A DNA stretch of 64,000 bases from Pectobacterium colocasium (GTDB taxonomy: Bacteria > Pseudomonadota > Gammaproteobacteria > Enterobacterales > Enterobacteriaceae): positions 372,001 through 436,000 of the forward strand of contig NZ_CP084032.1 of assembly GCF_020181655.1 (NCBI RefSeq). The letters are read 5' to 3'. Each line of letters begins with the position of its first letter. Positions within the stretch are counted from its first letter, which is position 1. Under the pieces are notes generated by a model, which worked only from the letters and a program-made list of their open reading frames with translations, ran no database searches and had not been told where the DNA came from. A program made the translations under genes and the position numbers. Of this stretch, positions 21,458 to 29,848 are shown piece after piece.

Positions 21458-22104
21458 TGTATTTTTCCAGAATAACACTGCAACTCAATGCGTTGCCGCG
21501 TGTGATGGCCGAGAAGCGGCTGCACGCGGGGGGCTATGCCAGCCACCAATGGCTCTGGCAGCTTTTCCCTGGACAGCTTCAGCGTTCGTTCCTGTTCCGC
21601 GAAGAGTCGCATGAAACCAAAAGCCTGTTTTACCTGCTTTCTGAACAGGCACCGCAGGCGGATCACAATCTGTTTCAGGTGGAAACCAAACCCTATCAAC
21701 CACAGTGGCATAACGGCATGGCGTTAGCCTTTTCGCTGCGTGCGAATCCAGTCGTTACGCGGGACGGCAAACGTAGCGATGTGTTGATGGATGCGCGTCA
21801 TCAGGCGAAAGCGGCGGGGCTATCCGGCGTGGCGTTGTGGCAACACCAGCAACAGCGTGCGCGGGAATGGTTGGTGCGACAGGGGGAAAATGCGGGCTTT
21901 GCGGTATCGTCGTGTCGGGTGGATGGCTATCAACGCCATCGCCTGAACAAGCCCGGTCAGTCGGCAGCGATTATGTTCAGCAGCGTGGATTATGACGGGG
22001 TGCTTCACATTACGGATGCTGAACGCTTTGCGACGGTTGCCCGACAAGGGTTAGGAAAAAGCAAAGCACTGGGGTGTGGCCTGCTGCTATTGAAACGGGC
22101 GTAG
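21454..22104 (+). CDS. casE: CasE (Cas6e), crRNA-processing endonuclease
   Basis: Cuts the repeat hairpins of the CRISPR transcript and stays bound to the 3' end of the crRNA. 216 residues. GGYASHQWLWQLFP contains the histidine (residue 31) that corresponds to catalytic His20 of E. coli CasE, and the C-terminal GLGKSKALGCGLLLL is the glycine-rich RNA-binding loop of RAMP proteins. The first of two consecutive ATGs (21454, 21457) overlaps the casD stop; either may be used. Matches the array repeat, whose perfect 7 bp stem (ccccgcg/cgcgggg type) is the I-E substrate. Confidence 0.95.
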   Translation: MMYFSRITLQLNALPRVMAEKRLHAGGYASHQWLWQLFPGQLQRSFLFREESHETKSLFYLLSEQAPQADHNLFQVETKPYQPQWHNGMALAFSLRANPVVTRDGKRSDVLMDARHQAKAAGLSGVALWQHQQQRAREWLVRQGENAGFAVSSCRVDGYQRHRLNKPGQSAAIMFSSVDYDGVLHITDAERFATVARQGLGKSKALGCGLLLLKRA

Positions 22105-22131
22105 CCTGCCCCGTTACAGGGAGAGTCAACG

Positions 22132-23049
22132 ATGTATGTTCCGCTCAACCCGATCCCGCTTAAGGATCGCGTTTCACTCATCTTTCTGCAATACGGGCAG
22201 ATTGATGTTATTGATGGGGCGTTTGTGCTGGTGGATAAAACCGGCGTCCGTACGCACATTCCCGTCGGCTCGGTTGCTTGCATCATGCTGGAACCGGGCA
22301 CGCGGGTTTCTCATGCGGCGGTGCGACTGGCGGCAACGGTCGGGACGCTGCTGGTGTGGGTTGGCGAAGCGGGCGTGCGGCTGTATGCGTCTGGCCAGCC
22401 CGGCGGCGCGCGGTCGGACAAATTGCTCTATCAGGCTAAGCTGGCGTTAGACGAGGAATTGCGCCTGAAAGTGGTGCGCAAAATGTTCGAGCTGCGCTTT
22501 GGTGAACCGGCGCCGAGCCGCCGTTCGGTCGAGCAGCTTAGGGGAATTGAAGGTGCCCGCGTGCGCCAAACGTATACGCTGTTGGCGCAGCAATATGGCG
22601 TGAAATGGCATGGCCGACGTTACGATCCGAAAGATTGGGAACGAGGCGACAAGGTCAACCAGTGCATTAGTGCGGCAACGTCCTGCCTGTACGGTATTAC
22701 GGAAGCGGCCGTGCTGGCGGCGGGCTACGCGCCAGCAATCGGGTTTGTCCACAGCGGCAAACCGCTTTCTTTTGTCTATGACATTGCCGATATCATCAAA
22801 TTCGAGGGTGTGGTAGCGAAAGCCTTTGAAATTGCAGCTCGCAACCCTGCCGAGCCTGATCGTGAAGTGCGGCTTGCCTGCCGTGATATTTTCCGTAGCC
22901 AGAAAACGCTCAGTAAACTGATTCCTCTCATTGAGGACGTCTTATCTGCGGGTGGCATTACGCCGCCGCTTCCGCCGGACGATGCGCAGCCGCCGGCCAT
23001 CCCAGAGCCGAAGCCGTTTGGTGACAGCGGTCACCGGGGACAAGGTTAA
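22132..23049 (+). CDS. cas1: Cas1 integrase, type I-E
   Basis: Catalytic subunit of the Cas1-Cas2 spacer integrase. The 305 residues match the length of E. coli Cas1. Motifs include the N-terminal beta-sandwich start PLNPIPLKDRVSLIFLQYGQIDV, and a helical domain with GITEAAVLAAGYAPAIGFVHSG (metal-binding Glu and His) and SFVYDIADIIKFEGV (Asp). The Pro-rich C-terminal tail is typical of I-E. A ribosome site, agggaga, lies before ATG 22132. Seven cas genes in order and an adjacent leader suggest the locus is complete for adaptation. Confidence 0.97.
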   Translation: MYVPLNPIPLKDRVSLIFLQYGQIDVIDGAFVLVDKTGVRTHIPVGSVACIMLEPGTRVSHAAVRLAATVGTLLVWVGEAGVRLYASGQPGGARSDKLLYQAKLALDEELRLKVVRKMFELRFGEPAPSRRSVEQLRGIEGARVRQTYTLLAQQYGVKWHGRRYDPKDWERGDKVNQCISAATSCLYGITEAAVLAAGYAPAIGFVHSGKPLSFVYDIADIIKFEGVVAKAFEIAARNPAEPDREVRLACRDIFRSQKTLSKLIPLIEDVLSAGGITPPLPPDDAQPPAIPEPKPFGDSGHRGQG

Positions 23050-23343
<294 letters not shown>

Positions 23344-23427
23344 GTTAGCGATCTTTAACAACATGGAAAAATCGGTAGATTTTTTTATGCCGAAAAAAGT
23401 GTTATAAAACAAAGCTATACTTTTAGA
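23344..23427 (+). promoter_or_regulatory. CRISPR leader
   Basis: 84 bp, markedly AT-rich, between the cas2 stop and the first repeat, ending in atacttttaga. It should hold the array promoter and integration signals. A sequence fitting the IHF consensus (23335-23347) overlaps the cas2 stop, 81 bp before the first repeat, farther out than the E. coli IHF site, so its role is uncertain. Confidence 0.8.
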
Positions 23428-25381
23428 GTGTTCCCCGCGCCAGCGGGGATAAACCGAAAATTAATACCTCCGTATGAAATTGATATTGGTGTTCCCCGCG
23501 CCAGCGGGGATAAACCGGCATTGCGTAAATCAGGCTTGAATATCCATCCGTGTTCCCCGCGCCAGCGGGGATAAACCGCATGTCCGTTTAAGCAAATTAA
23601 TACAAAGTTGGTGTTCCCCGCGCCAGCGGGGATAAACCGCCTGCTATCAGCTTCTCAAGCGGGAATCAGGGGTGTTCCCCGCGCCAGCGGGGATAAACCG
23701 AACTACAAACATTTTCACTAAATGCCTATACAGTGTTCCCCGCGCCAGCGGGGATAAACCGCTGTTCCTGTTCCCGTACCAGATTGGCAAACTGTGTTCC
23801 CCGCGCCAGCGGGGATAAACCGGCTTCATCATGATTATCGGCTTCATTCTTCTCGTGTTCCCCGCGCCAGCGGGGATAAACCGCCCCAACAACACGTCGG
23901 GGCTTTCGTTTTTTGGTGTTCCCCGCGCCAGCGGGGATAAACCGGCTAGGAATTAATTTAAACTGAGTTTCCCCATGTGTTCCCCGCGCCAGCGGGGATA
24001 AACCGGATCATGACCTTCTCACCTTCCATAATCTGAGGTGTTCCCCGCGCCAGCGGGGATAAACCGAACATCTGGCATTTTGCGATTTCCAGTTTTTAGT
24101 GTTCCCCGCGCCAGCGGGGATAAACCGGCCGTGTTCATGTGGTACTGTCAAACAAAGGTGTGTTCCCCGCGCCAGCGGGGATAAACCGTTCCTAGTCCTT
24201 TTGATCGTATTAACGTTCGTGTGTTCCCCGCGCCAGCGGGGATAAACCGCACAGGACGTAGCTCACTCGCATATGGCCCACGTGTTCCCCGCGCCAGCGG
24301 GGATAAACCGCTATTCGTTTCTATGTTAGCTTTGCATACACGGTGTTCCCCGCGCCAGCGGGGATAAACCGATAGCGTGTCAGTCACCCCACGCGGGATA
24401 AACCGAAAGCTCGCCCAGGAACCCGCATTATTTGCGCGTGTTCCCCGCGCCAGCGGGGATAAACCGATTGATGACCTGGTGGCTGGCAGATTGCAGCCGT
24501 GTTCCCCGCGCCAGCGGGGATAAACCGCATATTTTCGGAGATAATGTTGTTAGGCATTTGTGTTCCCCGCGCCAGCGGGGATAAACCGGTTGGCGTAGTC
24601 GATTGTTCCTTGATGAAGATGTGTTCCCCGCGCCAGCGGGGATAAACCGCATATTCTTTAAATGCCAATTGTTCAGCCGATGTGTTCCCCGCGCCAGCGG
24701 GGATAAACCGCGCTCAAACGAAGTCAAGCGCTTTTTGAAATAGTGTTCCCCGCGCCAGCGGGGATAAACCGCGCGGCATGTTTGCGTTTGCTGCACACAA
24801 ACTGTGTTCCCCGCGCCAGCGGGGATAAACCGTATTTCATAGAAAACAAACTTACTCGTATGTAGTGTTCCCCGCGCCAGCGGGGATAAACCGCTCAAAC
24901 TCTGAGTATTGACGTCAATTTAGATGTGTTCCCCGCGCCAGCGGGGATAAACCGTCTCTCCATTAACATCAATGATAATGGTCGTAGTGTTCCCCGCGCC
25001 AGCGGGGATAAACCGGGTTAAAAATCTGCTCATCTGTTGTAGCGAAAGTGTTCCCCGCGCCAGCGGGGATAAACCGGCATACGCATTCGCCGTAACGCCT
25101 GCTTTACCGTGTTCCCCGCGCCAGCGGGGATAAACCGTGTATCATCCCCTTTCCCGGCACCATTGAGTTGTGTTCCCCGCGCCAGCGGGGATAAACCGGT
25201 TGTACGGTCAACGAGCAGGGCCAAATGGAAGTGTTCCCCGCGCCAGCGGGGATAAACCGAACTACCGCAAAGGTACGCTGGATATACGCAAGTGTTCCCC
25301 GCGCCAGCGGGGATAAACCGAAAATCCGCTTCCAGCAGAAAGATGGCCGCATGTGTTCCCCGCGCGAGCGGGGATAAACCT
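23428..25381 (+). CRISPR. Type I-E CRISPR array, 33 repeats, 32 spacers
   Basis: Repeats are 29 bp, starting gtgttccccgcgccagcggg and ending gataaaccg, spaced every 61 bp with 32 nt spacers. I count 32 full repeats and one damaged repeat ending at 24405. The stem ccccgcg with cgcgggg-type pairing is the CasE target. Orientation is set by the leader at the cas2 side and by the degenerate last repeat at 25353-25381, which has c-to-g in the loop and lost its final g. All spacers look different from each other, and none was seen to match elsewhere in the window. Short peptides readable in the array on either strand are artefacts. Confidence 0.99.
24372..24405 (+). repeat. Truncated spacer and broken repeat inside the array
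   Basis: Between full repeats starting at 24343 and 24438 the distance is 95 bp instead of 122, so 27 bp are missing. What remains is about 18 nt of spacer followed by a repeat 3' end (gggataaaccg at 24395-24405). Spacing is normal on both sides. This is a deletion that fused spacer 16 to the end of repeat 17. Confidence 0.9.
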
Positions 25382-25507
25382 CGCTTCTGGCTGGCGTGAT
25401 GGGGGATTGCGTGTCAGTATTAAAACACGCCAGTTTTGCATCTACCGTAACGGTGAGGTGCTATGCCAATGATTTTTGTCTTCCATACGTTACCGTAAGG
25501 AGGTGAT

Positions 25508-25966
25508 ATGAAAGTTGAAGCCGCAGAGTCGTCCGTTTTTGCCAGCCAGCAGGTGATGGCGAAGCGTTCTACAGAACATGCAGAGAAAGCGGCGTTGTCC
25601 GAACAGCTTCAGTCTTATCAGGCGGGAAGCGGTGCCGTTCCTGCCGGTGAGACGACGCGATATGATTTCACCCGCATTAGCCCAGCCGATCTGTATGAAA
25701 CGGTAGAAGGCCTTGTCAGCAGTGGGCGGTTGGGACGTGAAGAAGGCTCCGCGCTGCTGGGGCTTATTTCGTCGCCACGAGAGAATGTCGGTAGCGTGCC
25801 GCCTTCCAATGTGTTCCAGCCGATTAATGTTTTCGATACCATTCAGCAAGGTGTCGCGGGGGCATCATCCCGCAGCGAAGTGCAAAATACCGAAAGCCTG
25901 CAACGTGCGGCCGAGGCGTTGAACCGCTTTCAGGGACAGGTTTCCAGCATCAGCGTTTACGTCTAG
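25508..25966 (+). CDS. Unknown 152-residue protein after the CRISPR array
   Basis: I do not recognise the family. The predicted protein is hydrophilic with no signal peptide or membrane segment. It has helical stretches (AKRSTEHAEKAALSEQLQSYQ, ADLYETVEGLVSSGRLGREEGSALLGL) and a helical Gln/Ala-rich C-terminus (ESLQRAAEALNRFQGQVSSI). The gene is well supported by its ribosome site: taaggaggtgat (25496-25507) directly before the ATG complements 12 bases of the usual 16S 3' end. It is followed by a terminator, so it is a single-gene unit, 126 bp from the last repeat. There is no sign that it is a cas gene; it could simply be the old neighbour of the array. Confidence 0.75.
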   Translation: MKVEAAESSVFASQQVMAKRSTEHAEKAALSEQLQSYQAGSGAVPAGETTRYDFTRISPADLYETVEGLVSSGRLGREEGSALLGLISSPRENVGSVPPSNVFQPINVFDTIQQGVAGASSRSEVQNTESLQRAAEALNRFQGQVSSISVYV

Positions 25967-26003
25967 CGCATGTCGGTGCGCCGCAGTCCGGTGATGTCTC
26001 TCT

Positions 26004-26033
26004 CTCCCCGCATTTGCGGGGAGCGTCGTTTTA
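26004..26033. terminator. Terminator between the unknown gene and the PLP decarboxylase
   Basis: Perfect 8 bp stem ctccccgc (26004-26011) and gcggggag (26016-26023) with a 4 nt loop, then cgtcgtttta on the plus strand. It can serve the plus-strand gene; the two genes converge here. Confidence 0.7.
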
Positions 26034-26048
26034 TCCTTTGCGCCTCGT

Positions 26049-27401
26049 TCAGCGTGGGGTCTGCGCTTTGATTTCCGTCAGCAGCGCGATGAGCGCCTTT
26101 ACGTTATCGTCCTGCGTGCGCCAGGATGACACGCTGATGCGCAAGGCCGGACGCCCCTGCCAGACGGTGCCGCCAAACCATGCTTTACCCGAGGCCTGTA
26201 ACGCTTCCCGTATCGCCGTGGTTTGGCTGTCGGTTTCTCCCCGCAGCAGAACTTGATTAAGCACAACCCGATTTAGTACCTCAAATCCCGCATGGCGCAG
26301 GCCGTCGGCGATGAATGTTGCCTGTCGGCAGTGTCGTTCGACCATCTCCGCCACGCCGTCACGCCCTAGCGTACGCAGTGCCGCCCACACGGGAATACCG
26401 CGCGGACGACGGGAGAATTCGAGCGTCAGATTCTTCTGTGCATCTCGCGCCGCACTGGAGTAAACCGCATCTGCGTTCATCGCTTCGGCCAGCGCGTCCG
26501 CATCGCGGCAAATCGCCATCGCACAGTCGTAGGGGGTGTTCAGCCATTTGTGTGCGTCCGTTGTCCAACTGTCGGCCAGCTCGATGCCCTCAGTGAGCGC
26601 CGCGTGGGACGAGGCTCTGGCCCAGAGTCCGAAAGCACCATCAACGTGAACCCAAGCTCCCGCTGCTTTCGCGACGGGAATGATCTGTGCAAAGTCATCA
26701 AACTCGCCCGTATTGACCTCACCCGCCTGCAAACAAAGAATCGTGCTATCGTCCAACGGAGGAAGCTGCGCAGCATCAATCTGCCCACACGCATTAACGG
26801 GCGCGATGCGTAAATGGCGTAGCCCAAAGCCGAGTACGCGCAGCGCTTTCTTCACGGTGATGTGCGTCAGTTCCGAAATCACGACCTTGATTTCAGGAAC
26901 GCCGATCAGACCATCGTTGTCAAAATCCCAGCCCTGTTTTGCCAATAAGGCACGACGCGCGGCGGCCAGACAGGAAAGCGTGCAGGCGGTGGCGCTGGTG
27001 CCGAAACCGACGGCGCTGTCTTTGGGTAAGCTCAGGGCATCGAGCACCCAGCGGCTGGCGAGGCGTTCCAGCGTGGCGGAGACCGGCGAATTATCAAAGG
27101 TGGACGCGCACTGATCCCAGGCAATCATCAATCGTTCGGACGCCGCGGCAACCGGCAATGAGGCACCGATAACAAAGCCGAAATAGTTTGGGCCATTGGA
27201 CGCGGTGGTCGCCGGGGAGCCGACCTCATCCAACAGCGCCAGCGTGCTTTCGGGTGAGAAACCCTGTTGCGGCAGCGTTTCATCAAAACGTGTCAGTGCC
27301 GCGAGGGCGTCTGCATCGGGGAAAACCCGCCGCTGTGCATTCGCAGCCAGATAACGTCGGCCGCGCTCATCGGCATCAGCCAGTAACGTCAGTTCGCTCA
27401 T
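26049..27401 (-). CDS. PLP-dependent group II amino-acid decarboxylase
   Basis: A 450-residue enzyme of the aromatic-amino-acid/glutamate decarboxylase family. FGFVIGASLPVAAASERL and FGTSATACTLSCLAAARRALL are typical PLP-fold motifs, WVHVDGAFGLWA contains the aspartate that contacts the PLP ring, and TTDAHKWLNTPYDC has the Schiff-base lysine at residue 285. Substrate is not evident; relatives act on tyrosine, tryptophan, DOPA or 2,4-diaminobutyrate, or are aldehyde synthases. Its start at ATG 27401 faces the HxlR regulator across 265 bp, so that regulator may control it. Confidence 0.88.
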   Translation of the reverse strand: MSELTLLADADERGRRYLAANAQRRVFPDADALAALTRFDETLPQQGFSPESTLALLDEVGSPATTASNGPNYFGFVIGASLPVAAASERLMIAWDQCASTFDNSPVSATLERLASRWVLDALSLPKDSAVGFGTSATACTLSCLAAARRALLAKQGWDFDNDGLIGVPEIKVVISELTHITVKKALRVLGFGLRHLRIAPVNACGQIDAAQLPPLDDSTILCLQAGEVNTGEFDDFAQIIPVAKAAGAWVHVDGAFGLWARASSHAALTEGIELADSWTTDAHKWLNTPYDCAMAICRDADALAEAMNADAVYSSAARDAQKNLTLEFSRRPRGIPVWAALRTLGRDGVAEMVERHCRQATFIADGLRHAGFEVLNRVVLNQVLLRGETDSQTTAIREALQASGKAWFGGTVWQGRPALRISVSSWRTQDDNVKALIALLTEIKAQTPR

Positions 27402-27666
27402 ACTGTTTCCTTATCAAGAATCGTTGTGCCGTTATCAGGCCGTCAACTGCGGCGTAGTGGTGTAAAGATCGCATTCAGTGACGGATGACGTGGTATGAAT
27501 AGGGCTTATTTTCATAATATTCGCTTTCATTGCCTATTTTTGGTTTCAAAATAAAACCACTTGAAGCATAAATACCCTGATTTTATTCTGCAACCAAAAA
27601 ACGTACGGTCATTTTTTTAGTTTGTGGGTAAGGCAGGATGAACAGGAAAAAGGGGAGGAAATCGTC

Positions 27667-28113
27667 ATGGTGAAGCGCAAAAGTCTGAAAGAGGATGCGT
27701 GCCCTGTCGCCCGTGCGCTGGGTGTGATTGGCGATCGCTGGGCGCTGCTGGTTATCCGCGATGCTTTCGATAATCGCCGCCGTTTCAGCGATTTTCAGCG
27801 CAGTTTGGGCGTCGCGAAAAATATTCTTACCGACCGTCTGCGCACGTTGGTTGACGAAGGTATTTTGTCCGTTCAGCCCGTTTCCGACAGTTCGGCCTAT
27901 CAGGAATATGTTCTGACGCCAAAAGGCGAACAGCTATTTCCGCTCGTTGTGGCGTTACGCCAGTGGGGAAAGCAGCAACTGTTTGCTGAGGGGGAATCTC
28001 ACTCCCTGCTATTGGATAAACACACCGGCCAGCCTCTGCAAGCCATGCTGCCGCATTCTGCGGAAGGCCAGCGAATGGTTGGGCAGGATACATTCGTTCA
28101 GAAAGTGGGGTGA
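27667..28113 (+). CDS. HxlR-family transcription regulator
   Basis: A 148-residue winged-helix protein. The HxlR signature is clear: DACPVARALGVIGDRWALLVIRDAFDNRRRFSDFQRSLGVAKNILTDRLRTLVDEGIL, then YVLTPKGEQLFPLVVALRQWG. The single N-terminal Cys (ACPV) is the residue that senses oxidants or aldehydes in several members. Start ATG 27667 is chosen because ggggagg lies about 11 bp before it. It probably represses a nearby gene: yhbP and the SDR gene follow on the same strand, and the decarboxylase is divergent. Confidence 0.9.
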   Translation: MVKRKSLKEDACPVARALGVIGDRWALLVIRDAFDNRRRFSDFQRSLGVAKNILTDRLRTLVDEGILSVQPVSDSSAYQEYVLTPKGEQLFPLVVALRQWGKQQLFAEGESHSLLLDKHTGQPLQAMLPHSAEGQRMVGQDTFVQKVG

Positions 28114-28581
<468 letters not shown>

Positions 28582-28637
28582 CAACAGCAACGTCAAAAGA
28601 TGGGAACGTGAAAGACGCAGAGTAAGGGGGAAAACCG

Positions 28638-29291
28638 ATGAGCCGGGTATTGTTATTAGGTGCAACGGGGTTAGTAGGTCACGAGTTGTTACAGCTGTTG
28701 AAAGCCAATAATCGGGTCGAGACGATCTATGCGCCGACCCGTAAGCCGCTGGCGCCTTCGGAGAAAGTGGTTAATCCGCACGATTCCGATCTGTCTACCG
28801 CGCTAGGGCAATTGACTGACCCTGTCGACATCGCATTTTGCTGCCTGGGATCGACGCTCAAGACGGCAGGCAGTAAACAGGCATTCCGCTATGTGGATTA
28901 CACGCTGGTGGTGGAAGGATCAAAAGTGGCGCTGGCGCTGGGCGCGACGCACCTGTTGGTGGTTAGTGCGTTGAGCGCCAATGCGACATCGCCTTTCTTC
29001 TACTCGCGGGTGAAGGGAGAAGCGGAAAGATCGCTGCGGCAGCAAGGCTGGCAACATCTGACCCTGGCACAGCCGTCGATGCTGCTAGGGGAAAGGGAAG
29101 ACAGCCGCCCGTTAGAAAGCCTGGCCGCTCCGCTGTTCCGCCTGTTCCCGGCAAAGTGGCGAGCCATTGAAGGAAAAACGGTCGCGCAGGCATTGCTGAA
29201 TCAGGCGTTCTCGCCGGAACCCAAAGCGCGGGTTACCGTGCTGGAATCCGATCAATTACGGTCATTGGGCAAGCAGCCACCGCTTCAGTAG
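28638..29291 (+). CDS. Atypical short-chain dehydrogenase (NAD(P)-binding)
   Basis: 217 residues with an N-terminal Rossmann motif GATGLVG (8-14) and a pattern like HTATIP2/YwnB-type atypical SDRs: CCLGSTLKTAGSKQAFRYVDY, LLVVSALSANATSPFFYSRVKGEAE with the YxxxK pair, and LAQPSMLLGERED. Cytoplasmic, probable NAD(P)H-dependent reductase or regulator; the substrate is unknown. Same strand as hxlR-yhbP, 56 bp after yhbP, and ends 11 bp before the convergent nrdG. Confidence 0.85.
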   Translation: MSRVLLLGATGLVGHELLQLLKANNRVETIYAPTRKPLAPSEKVVNPHDSDLSTALGQLTDPVDIAFCCLGSTLKTAGSKQAFRYVDYTLVVEGSKVALALGATHLLVVSALSANATSPFFYSRVKGEAERSLRQQGWQHLTLAQPSMLLGEREDSRPLESLAAPLFRLFPAKWRAIEGKTVAQALLNQAFSPEPKARVTVLESDQLRSLGKQPPLQ

Positions 29292-29302
29292 CCGCCTATC
29301 GA

Positions 29303-29767
29303 TCACCGCAGGCGGTGGACAACCTGATTGCTGCTGCCGCGCCAAATCAGTGCGGGATCTTTCAGATCTTGCACAAATTTTCCATCGACTAAGACATTGA
29401 TGAGATCGACCACCTGCTGTTGATCCGGTGTCAATTCGGCCAGCACATAGCCTGTCCAGACCCAGATATCTTTGCCTGGGCATTCTGCGCGTATGCGCTC
29501 CACCAGCCGCAGGATGTCAGGCACATTCTGTGGGTGCAGCGGATCGCCGCCAGACAGCGAAATACCCTGCCGTGGAATCACCGTATCCCGAAGGTCGGCG
29601 ATGATCCTATCTTCCTGTTCCTGCGTAAACGGCTGGCCGGAGTTCAGTCGCCATGTGCTTTTGTTGTAGCACCCCGCACACTCATGTACGCAGCCAGCGA
29701 CAAACAGCGTGCAGCGGGTGCCGGGGCCGTTGACAACATCAACGGGATAATACTGGTGGTAATTCAT
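29303..29767 (-). CDS. nrdG: Anaerobic ribonucleotide reductase activase NrdG
   Basis: Radical-SAM enzyme that makes the glycyl radical on NrdD. 154 residues, the same length as E. coli NrdG. The iron-sulfur motif is CVHECAGCYNKSTW (CxxxCxxC), followed by ISLSGGDPLHPQNV, the SAM-binding GGDP motif, and DIWVWTGY. It is 81 bp downstream of nrdD on the same strand. Confidence 0.97.
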   Translation of the reverse strand: MNYHQYYPVDVVNGPGTRCTLFVAGCVHECAGCYNKSTWRLNSGQPFTQEQEDRIIADLRDTVIPRQGISLSGGDPLHPQNVPDILRLVERIRAECPGKDIWVWTGYVLAELTPDQQQVVDLINVLVDGKFVQDLKDPALIWRGSSNQVVHRLR

Positions 29768-29848
29768 ACGGTAGAGCCCATGTTATGACGCGGGCGTGTG
29801 TTGACGGTGCCGCGAAAGACGGGCCGCATTGCTGCGGCTCGGAAGGGG

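Noticed and set aside
23647..25352. Minus-strand frames across the array, with repeating peptides of about 10 residues
   Set aside because: They are the 29 bp CRISPR repeat read as codons, not tandem-repeat proteins.
23457..25352. Self-targeting by a spacer against this window
   Set aside because: None of the spacers was seen elsewhere in the window by eye; a full genome and phage search would be needed.
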